Source: Citrus sinensis
Lineage: Eukaryota > Streptophyta > Magnoliopsida > Sapindales > Rutaceae
Length of the DNA stretch: 64,000 nucleotides
Direction of reading: 5' to 3'
Assembly: GCF_022201045.2 (NCBI RefSeq)
Contig: NC_068556.1
Span: 23,293,501 to 23,357,500 of the forward strand
Below the pieces are notes generated by a model. It was not told the DNA's origin and did no database searches. It was given only the letters and a program-made list of their open reading frames with translations. A program made the position numbers and the translations under genes. Positions 12,195-24,539 of this stretch are shown here, in pieces (within the stretch, counting starts at the first letter, position 1; every line of letters starts with the position of its first letter).

Positions 12195-15100
12195 ATGGCT
12201 GTTCAATCCCACCTGTTCATTCTCATTTCACTCTTGGCTTCCACTTTGTCCTCTGCCTCTGCCGCAGAGCTTGCAAGTAATTAAATTTATTTTTCGATTT
12301 ATTTTCTTCAAAAGTAATTATAGTCACATAAATTAGTTTGTTGCAGGCAATCCTTCCCCGAAATTTGCTTTCAGTTGGTTAGATGACAACAACACATTCC
12401 AAGCTGGAGACACAGCAACTATAAGGATAAAAGTTCTCGGAAATTTTGACAGCAGAGGAGATGCTTCTCTTGGAAAGAGTGCTTTTAAGCCTACACTCAC
12501 AGTGAATGGCAAGATTGGAAATACTTCTTATATTTCTGGGGTTCTGCTAGAAACTGGCGAGGACACTAGCAACTGGAGAATCTTATTCATTCCAATTTCA
12601 GTCGGCTTGTTTAATGTGATCATCAAGGATGACCTTTTTGAAGTACTGGATTCTTCTCTCCACTTCAAAGTTGAACCAGGTACGTTTTGGCAAATTTTAA
12701 AGTGTTGCTTTGAAGAAATACAAGAGCGTTAAGCATGCTTATTGATTCTTTATTGAAGGGCGATTAAACCCCTCAGTTTGTGTGGCTTCATGGATGGGTC
12801 TCATCAATGAATTTGAAGCAGGGAACAAAGATAGAATTATGATACTTCCTAAAGATGCATTTGGGAACAACGTTACTTCAACCAGTGAAGAGTTGAGTTC
12901 TTTTAATTTTACAGTATCAGCATTATATGCCAATGGTTCCGCTCTCACGCCGAACATCACAAACATGGGTCTTAATGAAGTTGGCTATATCATCATAGAG
13001 TTTATTTTGATGAAAGCCGGAAACTTCTCATTGCATGTAGAAGCCGGAAATCAGACCTTGAATGGCTCTCCCTTACCATTCAAGGTAAATCCAGGTGATG
13101 TTCTGTGGCTTGTCTTATAAGCAAAGATAGGTTCAATGCCAATAATATAATCGTTCTTCTAGGAAAATTATATTCTCCCCCAATGATCAAATGTTGAATT
13201 TGGCCTTTGTAGGACCTGTAGATGTTTCCAATTGTGTAGCCAAATGGAAATATGAAGTAGCTGCATGGCAGATATTTTCCAAGATGGAAATATTCATACA
13301 CCAGCTAGATCAATATGGGAACCTTGTTCCTGGGTTTTATGCATTTGATGCTGACGTTGTTGAAAAGGAGACAAATTTGTCCATACCAGTAGCAGATTTG
13401 CAATTTGAAGAAGTTGCTCCTGGAGTTCAGTTGTTTTCTTACACTATAGAGGAATCAGGAAACTTCTTACTCACAATATCTGATGAGAAGCATAACAAAA
13501 GCGTTTCCAATATGCCGTATACTTACACCGTCTTTGTAGGTCTGTTTAATGTCATTGCTAGGTCCTATTACCTCCATACGGGTCGGTTATATTTTCAAAT
13601 CCTTTTGATAATGTCTTTCAATAGGTTATTGCAATGGATCAAGCAGTGTTGTCAATGGATCTGGTTTAAATGATTCTGTTGCTGGGGAAACTGCACATTT
13701 CTCAGTTTATTTGAATGACATGTTCCAATATCCATATCCAGTTGAAGTAGAAAGGCTTCAAGTACAAATAGCAAGGGAAGTTGATTCCTCGACTGTTTGG
13801 CCAAGCATATCTCCCACACAGATTTACAACGGTACGTGCAAATCTCTCACCACTCGGTTGTTTCCTTTATATCAAATATCTGAATTGCAAAGACTTTTGA
13901 ACAGGGAGTCGATCTACTGGAAAACTGAATAATCGTATTATTGACCAGATAGAAATTGCTCCCTCACCGTCTGTTGACACAACTAACACTGTAAGAAACA
14001 AATTCATATCTTTTCTTTAAGCAGTCATACATATGATTTTTTAAGTGATGCTTTTTTCTTTTCTCCCCACTTTCCCCCTTGAATCCAGTCTTCCGGCAAA
14101 TTGAAAGTTCAGGCCAGTGCTTTTGATGTTACTTATACTCCTGAAAAGAGTGGAATTTATAAAATTCTTGTACTCTGCGCAAATATTGTTTTGAATGGCG
14201 GCCATTCATTCACAAAGGAAGTGACAGCCAGTATTATCACTTACTCAATATGACTCATTTTTCCTTATAATCTTTCTGTTTTTCAATAAAACTTTCAGCT
14301 TCTTGGATTCAATTTTTCCAATTCCTAATCATCAATGTATTTTTAACTTGCCCACAGGTGATGTAAATATGACTCTCTCAGGAGTTGTAAAGTTTACTCC
14401 TAAAGTGGCAAAGCTGATCACACATGAAATAGTGGTGCAGCTCTTGGATTCCTATTCTAATCCCGTCCTTTCACAACAGTCAGGGCTCAAACTAGAAATT
14501 ACTTCTATGAATAGTTCTGGCTTTTCAAGCTGGATGTTTGTGGATAACAATGATGGATCGTACAGTGGCCACTATCTGGCTATGGATGTTGGCACGTATG
14601 AGATGTGTGTCTCATATGATGGCACGAATTTCTCACTCTGCCCTTTCCTTGTTAATGTTTACAGTAGTAAGTCGGAATTTTCTCACCTTTCTCAACAGGC
14701 AACAGGCGACAAATGATGTTTATTAAGCCTTCTGCAATTAAGATTAAACATGTGTTCTAAGACTTATTTCGTTGATATCTTTCAGGTCAGTATTTTCCTA
14801 AAGCCTATGATGATAAAGTGTCTGTCTGGGAGGACGAGTCAATTGCATTGGACGCTTTAGCCAACGACTACTTTGCTGGCAACAATGCGAGTATTATTGA
14901 GTTCTCAAAAGTAAGATACGCAGGATGTCAAATGGCTACGAGTAGTTTGCATGCATAAATGCTATGGCTTGTACAGATGACAAAGTTAAGAGTTTGCATT
15001 GGAACTGAGCTTGTACTATCTATTCATGTTTCAGCCTGTTCGTGGTTCACTTCTGCAGTATGGACGAATCTTTAGATATACCCCTTTCAAAGATTATATT

Positions 15101-16858
15101 GGGAATGATTCCTTTTCGTATACAATAGCCGATGTCAATGGTAATCTTGCTACCGCTGCCGTGAACATTTCTGTCCTCAGCATCCCACCACAGTTTGTTT
15201 CTTTTCCAAGTCAATTGCAAGCAACTGAGGATATGATAAGTCCCAGATTCGGGTAACTTACTATGTTTCCCTCTTTATCATGTTCAGGTTTGTCTCGGAT
15301 GATTGCTTTATCGTCTTTATATGTCTTTCTCTTTGTAGTGGTTTCCTTGGCTTTGAGATCAGATATTCAGATATGCTGGAGAACATCTCTGTCTCTCTCA
15401 GTGCACGTTCCGGCACTGTGCTTTTGTCCTCTATGATGATGCAATTTTGGCAGCCAATGTCGTCTGGACTATCTGTAAGGATTGGGGATGGATACCAGAA
15501 GGAATTGATCATAGAGGGCAGTGTAGAAATAATCAGTATGGCCCTTCAGTCAATTCAATATCTCGGGTAGTGCCCCCTGAATTACTACTCTTGTGGACTT
15601 TTCAGTCAGTGTATTTTTCATATCTTATTAGTAACTCTTTTTTTTATAATTCTTTTAATTCAGAAACGAAAACTTCTATGGTGAGGACACAATTCGAGTC
15701 TCTGCCAGGAACAAGAATGGGAAAAATGATTTGGCGGTTCCAGTTTTTGTGGATCCGGTTAATGATCCTCCATTTATTCAAGTCCCTAAATATATTGTTC
15801 TGAAGAGTGATGCAGATGAGTCACAGATATTTGATAGAGAAACAAACAAGTTCAATGTCTCCATCGGGGACCCAGATGCTTTTAATTATCCGGGTATGTT
15901 AAACAGCATTTTCCTGTTTAATTCATTGCAGCTTCTGCTTACTCTCCTCTATGTTTCAGGTGGCACGTCTCGCTTTTTAGTCACATTTTCCATGGAAGTT
16001 AATGATGGATTACTTGTAACCAGTCTACCGGCGGAGCTTATTAATTCAACTGAACTGAAGCTAAAGACAAGTTTTCAGTGGGAACCTCTTCAAACATATG
16101 TCACTATCTCAAAACATTTCACAGTTAAAGCCAGCGGAGTTAGGTTTCGAGGCACAGTAAATGACTGCAACAGTATTATGCAACAACTCTTTTATCAAGT
16201 AAGTTTTTGTGCTTTGAAGTTAATTAGGAAGATATTAGATATCAATGATCTTGAATCAGCCATCTGTTCTTTGTATATAGAGTGGTGAAGGAGATGACGT
16301 TTTAAAAGTGAAATTAAATGATATGGGACATTATGGTTGCCGTCCAGATTGTACTGAGAAAATCTCATTACCTTTATTCGCTGAGGCTACCGTAAACTTG
16401 ATCAGAAGAAGGCCAATGAGTTCAGTGTTAGCTCATAGTAAGTGATTGTTGTCATTTGAATTACTATCCATTTCACAGATTTGTTGCTCACTAACCTTTT
16501 CCTGCGAATACAGCTCTAGGAGCAGGCGTCGTCATTGAATTCTTTATGGTGTTTTTTCTCGGAGTGCTGCTTCTGTTCTTTACATGCAAATGTGCATTTC
16601 TTCTTGTGAATGAGAGAAGAAGCCGTGGGAACTCTGAGCGATCAACAGCACAAATTTACCAAAAGCAAACTGTAAGTGCCCCTTAAAACTTCTGTTTCCG
16701 TGTTGCATTGCAGTTTTAAATTGTTATCATATCAAATTACTGATATGCAGCCGCAGGAAAAAACAAATTCACCAGATGATGATACAACTTACTTCACTGG
16801 CTGTTGTTCAACTTCCTTCATGCTTGCTGGTCAAGCTTCCAACTTTCGTCAGTGGTAG
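12195..16858 (+). CDS. GEX2: GAMETE EXPRESSED 2-like, filamin-repeat sperm membrane adhesion protein
   Basis: In Arabidopsis GEX2 is a sperm plasma-membrane protein that helps male and female gametes attach. Sixteen exons join in frame: 12195-12276, 12347-12679, 12759-13094, 13213-13539, 13625-13831, 13905-13990, 14089-14230, 14358-14663, 14786-14910, 15035-15252, 15339-15566, 15664-15893, 15960-16198, 16281-16437, 16514-16671 and 16751-16858. The product is 1093 aa. The N-terminus is a signal peptide (hydrophobic LFILISLLASTLSSA). Filamin/immunoglobulin-type repeats follow; their conserved ends are visible as GSPLPFKVNPG and CPFLVNV. A cadherin-like stretch (GNDSFSYTIADVNG) is mid-protein. 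One transmembrane helix lies near 1010-1030 (IEFFMVFFLGVLLLFF), with a short cytosolic tail. Many N-x-S/T sites suit an extracellular protein. Every junction has GT-AG borders and consistent phase. A broken partial copy lies at 25131-26690. Confidence 0.88.
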
Positions 16859-17642
16859 TACTATTTGAACCCATGATAAATAAGTGAACGAGGCAAGTCA
16901 TTCATATCAGTACAAGATCTTATAGTTAGGAAAGGAAATGCACATTTTTGCATAACGTTTCGCCTTGGTTTTAAAGAAAATTTAAATGCAATGCAGATAA
17001 TTTTATCTCAGATTTTGCTTCATTTACTAAATTTTCAGTTTTGGTCGAGGCTGTGAATGTGAAGAATTCGTTAAGAAGATAAGTCACTCAACCCAAGCTT
17101 CTGGTGATTGTCATCAATTTTTTAACGAAATGTCGATTTCCTTAATATGGACATGTCGATCCCACTTTGGGTGAAATTTGGAGGATTTGAATAATAACAT
17201 TTAGATCATTAAGATTATATATTATCTCAAATAAAATTATTGTTGCCTGTTAATCTGATTTAAAAAAACTAAGGCTATTATATTTTTTGTTATTATTAAA
17301 TATTATAATAAATTAACATTACAAAATGAGGTTGATCGAGCGTCTTAAATCTTATTAATCGAAAAAGATCCATTTACTCTTGAAATAGATAATCAAAGTA
17401 CACCCCGGCAAATGATTTTTATCTGTATATGCAACACCTATTAATATTTTTATTGAGAAGTTATAAAAGCGGTGGCGACCCGACGACACGTCGGTGTAGG
17501 TTTAAAACGACATTTCGTATGAAAACATTTTACATATTTGTTAACGGGGACGTTGACTCCGCTAGCCCTCGAACTGATGATATTGCTGGGTAGCTAGCAC
17601 AGAACGAATTTTGGGTCAATCAGAATCAGAATCGCTTAAGCG

Positions 17643-19927
17643 ATGGCGACTGCATCATCAGCCGTACAAAAGCTCATTCAAGCAGGCACCAAGATCGTGG
17701 CCGTTGGCCGTAACTATGCGGCTCACGCCAAAGAGCTCGGCAACGCCGTGCCCAAGGTTGCTATTGTTATTATTATTATTATTGGATTTGAATTTATTTT
17801 TATTATTTAAAAAAATTCGATCACTAATTGAAACGGCAAATAATGATCAGGAGCCGGTTTTGTTTCTCAAACCGACGTCGTCTTATTTAGGAAACGGAGG
17901 GACCATCGAGGTACCTCATCCCCTGGATTCGCTTCATCATGAAGTGGAGCTTGCAGTCGTGATCGGACAGAAAGCTCGAGATGTGCCTGAAACCACTGCC
18001 ATGGACTATGTTGGAGGTTTTATTTTTGTTAAAATATTATTATTGCTATTTTCTTTAAAAGATTAAAATAAAAAAATATTTTGATTTCTCCTTTTCTGTT
18101 AACTTATTTACACAAATTTATTTTGAAATAATGGTTGTGGGATGATTCAGGCTATGCAGTGGCACTTGATATGACTGCGAGGGAAATCCAATCTTCTGCC
18201 AAGGTATGAGGTTTCTATTTGTCTGGCTTTGCTAATAAGATTATTGGTTGGATAAGTTTAATCTTTCAGATATTTGAAGAATACTCAGATTGGAATTTTT
18301 GTAATGTAATTAGACAGGTTCCAAATCAATGTCTTATATTCACGGTTGTGTTTCGTGGCAATTAAATAGGGCATTTTTTTTTCTTTTGGATTTAGAGAGA
18401 ATTTATGCCTATGAGGGAAGATGGGATTATTCGGTTGGGGTGTATGCATGTAATGTGTTATGCTTTTTTAACACGAGAATCGAGTATTATTCAATTGTAT
18501 ACTGAAATAATTCCTACTTATAATCAGAAGATTGGATACTACTTGTGTGCTTCATTATGAAACAATAAGTGTAGGAGCACATTAAGTTATCTTATTTGAT
18601 CCAATTTATAATGCTGTATTTTCCTGTCATTTATATTTTGTCCAATATGTCAGTCTGCAGGTCTTCCGTGGACAGTGGCTAAAGGGCAGGACACCTTCAC
18701 ACCAATTAGCTCTGTCGTAAGAAACTGAAAGAAGTACTTTGATGTTTCTATCTCTGCTGAAACTATGTTGTGTTGTACTCAATTTTTAGGCTCAATATTG
18801 AAAACTTAATTTTAAATAGTTAGGTTTACTCTTTGCACCAGTTCTTTGTTTGGCCATTCACAGCACTAAATGTGGCATTGGGATAGGTTATGGAAAGGAA
18901 GTAATTGTGCTTAAAAATGACAACTATACCTTGTTTGTTGAAGCTGAAAGAGAAAATTGGTGTTTTTCTTTCAAAGCAGACAAGGGTAAATCTATCCTCC
19001 GCTTGGTGCACCCTTTACTTGTATCTGCTAGTAGAAAAGAAGAGAGGAAGAGAATTTTATTTTCAATTGCCAATTTTGTTCTGTGTTTACTAAATACACT
19101 CCTTTTTGACTTGTTTAAAATATATTTGCAGCTACCAAAGTCAGCAGTGCCTGACCCTCACAACTTGGAACTATGGTTAAAGGTTCATAATCATTACACT
19201 TTACTCTCATATTTCTTTATGGCTTTTGTCAAAGCTTCAAATTTGTTTTTCACTGGGTGGATTAACTTTAAATGTGTTTCACTGCAGGTTGATGGAGAGA
19301 TTCGACAGAAAGGCTCCACTAAGGATATGATTTTTAAGATACCATATCTAATTAGCCACATAAGTTCAATTATGACACTTTTTGAAGGAGATGTCATATT
19401 AACAGGTATTGCAGTTCATTTTCCTTCAAATAAAAACACTAACATACTTTATAAGTTAATATTTCTAGGTGCTTCGAGATATTATGATGTCTTGGCATAA
19501 ACTGGCATATCAGTTGATAGTGGAATCTGTTACCAAATTTCATTTTTGCTTTGGTGAAGAATATTAGTGCAATTTTACTTGGTATAAATACTGATAACTG
19601 ATATGGTAGAGCTTATTATGCTTAGGAAGGTGTATTGTCACTGTGTATAAGTTACATTATTAGTGTCATTATTGTTATTTACTGTGTTCACTTCATAAGA
19701 TATCCTTCTCGCCAATTTTCATAATCATATTCAAATCCACTCCCAGTTTTGGATGCAAGTCTTTATGGATAATTGAAGTTTGACATTGTTCCATTGATTC
19801 GGTTTGTGCAGGCACTCCACAGGGCGTTGGCCCTGTAAAAGTTGGTCAAAAGATAACAGCTGGTATAACGGGCCTCCTGGATGTAAACTTTGATATTGAA
19901 AAACGCCGAAGGCCAGGAAGTGCTTGA
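17643..19927 (+). CDS. FAHD1: Acylpyruvase FAHD1-like, fumarylacetoacetate hydrolase family
   Basis: FAHD1-type enzymes cleave acylpyruvates and can decarboxylate oxaloacetate, using a divalent metal; animal forms are mitochondrial. Seven exons splice in frame: 17643-17756, 17851-18016, 18151-18203, 18654-18716, 19132-19182, 19288-19405 and 19812-19927, giving 226 aa, a normal length. Family signatures are AVGRNYAAHAKELGN (about 20-34), the metal-binding HHEVELAVVIG (Glu69 and Glu71), Asp100 in YAVALDMTARE, LPWTVAKGQDTF, and the GDVILTGTPQGVGPV loop near the C-terminus. The start ATG begins MATASSAVQKL. The gene begins about 0.8 kb after GEX2 in the same direction. Exons 4-7 recur as a truncated copy at 26910-28174. 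Confidence 0.92.
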
Positions 19928-19989
19928 ACTTATGATGTCCACTCCACTGCAACTGCATTTCAAGCAAAATGTACACAAAATTTTCGAGG

Positions 19990-21060
19990 TGACCCTGACT
20001 CATAGCCCTAGCCCGATTTGGCCATTGACATCCCCACGATTAAGCCTGTATTGATTTCATCATAACCCTACGAGGTTGATTGAAAATTTGAGAAAAGAAT
20101 AAAGGGTATTTGGTATTTTTATGGTCAGCCATTTTCTGTTTTGCAAAAATAACAAAATGAAAAAAAAATGTTATGTAAGGCAACCTGTGCGGACTTTAAA
20201 TTTTGTGGCCCATATCCAGGCTCAACCTATGCGTGCCGGGGCTTTAAGCCTACGACCCAGTCTGGACTTTTTTCCAATCCTAATTTCCATTCTTTGAGAA
20301 TTTTCATTCCCAAATCGGGGTAAGTCCTACGATTTCAATTCCCACTCTCATTTTGTGAAATAAACTTGTTAATAATTTCAATTTTCTAATGCAAGAAGTA
20401 AATGCACAATTTGTGAACAAGAGTAGAAAACAACTTTTTTGTTATTTCTCGTATTCTTCCATTGTAAATTGAACTTGGGCTCAACTTTTTTGTTTTATTT
20501 GCATAATAATGATCAAAGTCCTCACGTTTCTTCTTTTCATTTGAAACTTTAATAAAAATTAAATAAGACCAAAAAGATGGGCTTACATATATTTTACTTT
20601 ATAGTAAAACTTCATTAAGTAGTACTCTATATAAGAATAATCTCCATATAGTTATAAAAAAATTTAGTCCTAATTTGATTAAATTATATATAAGAATGAA
20701 ATAAACATTATAATAAGTGATTAATTTTTCTAGATACTATCTTGCGAAACTTAACTCTACATAGTAATAATTATTTCTATATTTTAAACGATTCATGCTA
20801 TGTTGCATTAAAAATTTATGATGAAACAATTTTTTTTTTTTTTGTAATAGTTGTTTGGGATAATGATTTATATATTATACAATATTTATAGAATTTATAT
20901 TGAGAGAAAAAAATTAAAGAGAATGCAAATATTAAATTTTTATGATGACTTTATATAGCACTATATAAATACATGTACTAGTTTGTGAAATTATATATAT
21001 TTCTTTTATCAATATCTATATATTAGATAACTTTATATACCAAAGGCACTCTAAATTATT
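19990..21060. other. Spacer between FAHD1 and epoxide hydrolase copy A; left part is a duplicated segment
   Basis: Bases about 19990-20180 recur almost unchanged at 29922-30113 (shared phrases such as AGAATAAAGGGTATTTGGTA), so the FAHD1 3' flank belongs to the duplicated block. Bases about 20280-20400 resemble one arm of the Harbinger-like repeats seen at 30200-30980 and 36200-37400. The rest is AT-rich with no gene seen. Confidence 0.6.
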
Positions 21061-21220
21061 TGATTGTTCCAACAATACGGAAATTACAAGTCGAAGCCAC
21101 TAATAGCTTGGTTTATAATGAATCAAAAACTAGAACAGGCCGGCACAAGAACATCCCAGCAACTTTATTAAAACAAAAAGACACCCAAGTGGAAATATGC
21201 ATGAAGATGCAAAGAACTAA

Positions 21221-21671
21221 TCAGAACTTGTTGAAGAAGTCATAAATGTGCTTGCTAATCTCATCACCCTTTTCTTGATTAATGAAGTGCCCAACTCCTT
21301 CCATTATCACTACTTCCTCCAACAATGGCACATCTCTTTTGAACCCACCTTTGTGTATGTATTCTTTCACCCCTGGCATATGATAAACCAGGTCCAGGTC
21401 GCCTATAATGAACTTGGTCGGAATTTGTAATCGACTCCCCGCCCACGGTGCAAGAAGTTCCTGGCTCCTGCAATGACGAAAAGGATATTTACTATATATA
21501 TATATATAGAGGATATATTTGAAACTATTTTGCTTCAGGTTGACATTAAAATCACAATAGTTAGTTTCGTTTGATAGTGTGATGCTGTGAAAGGAAAATT
21601 AAAAGTTGATAGTATTTAATAAAGGGTAGTGCTAGAGAGAGAGAAGCACGAGAGAAAGATTAGAGAATTTT

Positions 21672-21704
<33 letters not shown>

Positions 21705-24167
21705 CCACTCACTCTCTCTCTATACTTTTTTTCATTATTTCTCTCGTCTTTCTCTCGTGCTTCTCTACATCAAACATTTTCCTTTAATAAATATGCATGT
21801 TGTAATATGCAATTTTACTTAATAGCTGATAATTTCATATCACAATTGAAAGTTCACAAAATTAAAAAGTTATGTATCAAATGTAGAGATGAAGCTGGAA
21901 ATGTTTTGGCAGCTGCAATTAAGCTCTCTAAGTTTAATGGTGATGTAGCTTTTGTGGAGGCCGAAGCAATGGAGTGGGGAATTCAGATAGCAGCTCAAGC
22001 AGGAGCAAGGAGTTTGATGGTTGAATCAGATTCTCAAGAGGTGGTCAATCTTGTAAACAACATGCAGGGCAGCAGATGTGAGATTTTTTGGGTAATATCT
22101 GAAATTCAGAACTTAATCAAGGGATTTGATCATGTTAATATTCAGTATGCCCATAGATCTTGTAATACCATTGCCCATTCTTTAACTAAATTAGCTTTGG
22201 AAAAGTGTGAAACTATTGTGTGGATAAGTTCATACCCATCATAACTATTGTATCTCTTTTCTTTTTTGTGTTAATGCAATATTAGCCTTCCTTTTAAAAA
22301 AAAAAACGTAGAGAGTGAGGAATAAGGGAGCATTACAGATTAATATTTCTATAATAGTTGATTCCTCCGGTAAAGCCTTTCTTGTCAAATTTGGCGGTGA
22401 AATGCTTAACATCTTCCTCAGACAACCAACTGGGTAATGCCATTGGAGCATCTGGTGGATGCCCAAATCCTTTGCCTTTAGGCAAAATAATCGGACCCGG
22501 AGTCCGAAATGTCAAGAATTCCTTAATAACCGTCTCAGTACCAATCTGCGCAAACTCTGCTTCAATCTCTCCAGGCTCCTGCATACAATAATATAATATA
22601 ATATCATATATAGCGCGCGCACATACACAAATATTTTAATCTTTGATCCTGAATTTATTAAAGTTTGAGAAAGTTACTTAAACATACAGTTTAATAGTAT
22701 AATATCTATAAAAATTATTAAATCATGTGATTTAATAATATAGTAGCATAATGCTATCCAATCATATGTTTTAATAATTTTAATAAATTCAATATCTTGA
22801 GATGCTCACATATGAAAACATCCCATAGGAAAAATATCCACCGTCCACTCATTTTTTACATTTTTTTCAAAAATACACAATTCCTTCATTTTTTTTGTTA
22901 GAATCCATCTAAAGTTACATTTTGTTTCACTTTTCCACTTCCGTTTGGAATCCGTTAAGAAAACTAACGGAAACTTAAAAAAATGACAATTTTACCCCCA
23001 AAACGAAAATTACAATTTCACCCTAAAAAATACCAAAAATAATCAGATTTAATGATGAATATCATTATTGGTACGTTAATGAAGTACAAAAAAATCTTAA
23101 CTACTAGAGATTATAACTCAATGAATAATAAAACTCTACTTATCTTAAATTCAATTGATGGTTTACGAGATTAGGATATTTTTAATACTATTGTTATAAT
23201 TTAGCATTCTAATTACAGACATATTTCAAAAAACCCTGCATTTGATGGTTGTGGAATTAATTTTTTTATTGACCGATGGGGAAAATAATTAGATTTAATC
23301 TGATTATTTTTGTTAATTTTTAAGGTGAAATTATAATTTTCATTTTTTGGGGTAAAATGGTCATTTTTTTTAAGTTTCCATTAGTTTTCTTAACGGATTC
23401 TAAACGGAAGTGAAAAAGTGAAACAAAATGTAACTTTAGGTGAATTTCAGCCAAAAAATGAAAAAATTGTGTATTTTTAAAAAAGATGTAAAAAATGAGT
23501 GGAGAGTGGATATTTTCTCTATCCCAAATATACAAATTTAGACTCTAAATTTGTTAAAGCTTGAAAAAATTATTAAGCCATATAATTTAACAGTATAATT
23601 AAATCATATGACTTCATAATTTTAAGTACTACACACGGAAGATTAATTAATTTTAATAGACGGCCATATCGTTTGAGAAATGGACATCCGAGTTACCTGA
23701 AATCTGCACATGTAGTAATTGTCACCATAATAAGCCCTCAGAGCCTCAATCACGTTGTTGATAGAACCAAAAGGATTAAAAACGACACTCAAGTTGACTA
23801 AAGCTTTGACTCTGTCAGGTCTAAACAAACATAAGAACCATGCCATGAACGCACCCCAATCATGTCCCACAACAAACACCTTCTCATCATTGGGAGCCAC
23901 GGTGTCGATGAGTCCGACGAGGTCTCCAATCACGTGGAAACATGTGTAGCTGGTCACGTCAGGCGGCGCATCCGTGTCACCGAACCCACGTAAGTCCGGA
24001 GCCACGGCTCTGTAGCCAAGGGAAGCCAAGGCGGTGATCTGGTGGCGCCAAGAGTACCAGAGCTCAGGAAAGCCGTGAAGGAAGAGAATCACAGGACCTT
24101 GACCTTTCTCTGCAATGTGCATGTTAATGCCGTTCACCTTAACAATTCTGTGTTGTATGCCCTCCAT
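21221..24167 (-). CDS. Soluble epoxide hydrolase, copy A (alpha/beta hydrolase fold)
   Basis: Plant soluble epoxide hydrolases open epoxides of fatty acids and stress metabolites to diols in the cytosol or peroxisome. Three exons on the minus strand, 24167-23697, 22578-22337 and 21467-21221, give 319 aa, the usual plant size. Exon 1 shows the oxyanion motif HGFPELWYSWR and the nucleophile motif GHDWGAFMAW. Exon 2 forms the lid and includes NYYRN, whose tyrosine helps open the epoxide. Exon 3 carries GDLDLVYHMPG (acidic triad residue) and GVGHFIN (catalytic His). An in-frame TGA sits three codons before the ATG, which fixes the start. Intron 1 holds a 692-bp long-TIR element. Intron 2 holds a 159-bp MITE and a truncated LINE end in antisense. 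All motifs are intact, so it is probably functional. Confidence 0.9.
21624..21782. mobile_element. 159-bp MITE (Mutator-like) in intron 2 of epoxide hydrolase A
   Basis: It is flanked by exact 9-bp duplications TTTAATAAA (21615-21623 and 21783-21791). The ends are inverted: GAAGCACGAGAGAAAGA near the left and TCTTTCTCTCGTGCTTC near the right, with a CT-rich core. The left end starts GGGTAGTGCTAGAG and the right end reads as GGAAAATGTTTGATG in reverse complement. Intron 2 of copies B and D lacks it, reading straight through AGTAT(C/T)TAA(T/C)AAATAT. A sister element lies at 52646-52787. Confidence 0.85.
21890..22307 (+). mobile_element. 5'-truncated LINE 3' end with RNase H domain
   Basis: The insertion encodes the end of a plant LINE-type reverse transcriptase polyprotein: an RNase H-like (RVT_3) segment with VEAEAMEWGIQ, MVESDSQEVV and NIQYAHRSCNTIAHSLTK, stopping at 22242-22244. 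A short 3' tail and poly(A) follow. A 7-bp duplication GTAGAGA flanks it (21883-21889 and 22308-22314). Copies B and D keep the empty site (AATGTAGAGAGT). It lies antisense to the epoxide hydrolase. The first catalytic Asp and everything upstream are absent, so it is dead. Confidence 0.88.
22828..23519. mobile_element. 692-bp long-TIR element in intron 1 of epoxide hydrolase A
   Basis: Two arms of roughly 200 bp are inverted copies. The left arm starts GGAAAAATATCCACCGTCCA and the right arm in reverse complement starts GAGAAAATATCCACTCTCCA. Both arms contain the CACTTCCGTTTGGAATCCGT-like and CATTTTTTACAT blocks. The flanks CATCCCATA and TATCCCAAA are a degraded 9-bp duplication (7/9). Intron 1 of copy C lacks the element. 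A relative lies at about 55990-56595. No transposase is encoded. Confidence 0.75.
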
Positions 24168-24380
24168 GTTAACTCAGTCCCTCAAAAGTAAAAACACTGC
24201 CTATGAATGAATTGAATGTTCAGATTTCTAGTTATTATGTTGCTAAATAGAGTTAAAGGATAGAAGAGAGAGGACAAATTAGGAACGAAAAGGAAGACTT
24301 TCCAAGCGGATTATCCAAGAATGCATTGTTGGTAAAGATAATTTTATAGGATGAGTTCGAGGAGAATCGTTTTGCATCAC

Positions 24381-24390
24381 ATATAGATAT
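24381..24390 (-). promoter_or_regulatory. Possible TATA-like element upstream of epoxide hydrolase A
   Basis: A block reading ATATCTATAT on the minus strand lies about 215 bp before the start codon. Equivalent TATA-rich blocks occur upstream of copies B (33743-33754) and C (35393-35404). The distance implies a long 5' UTR, so this is only a candidate. Confidence 0.3.
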
Positions 24391-24539
24391 GTGCACTAAA
24401 ATTATCTTCGCTCGTCTTTATTTTTATGATTGTACGTTACTTTTTAGGGCGTGAGCTGTAACATCATCATTTAATTGAATTAAAACTCATTTAATTAAGT
24501 GTCGGAAAATACAGCTATATATTTCAGAGAATTTTTTTT

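Noticed and set aside
19731..20003. Minus-strand frames over the last FAHD1 exon
   Set aside because: They are shadows of the exon on the opposite strand.
22333..22591. Plus-strand frames over exon 2 of the epoxide hydrolases
   Set aside because: They are antisense shadows; the minus strand encodes the conserved lid region with correct splice borders.
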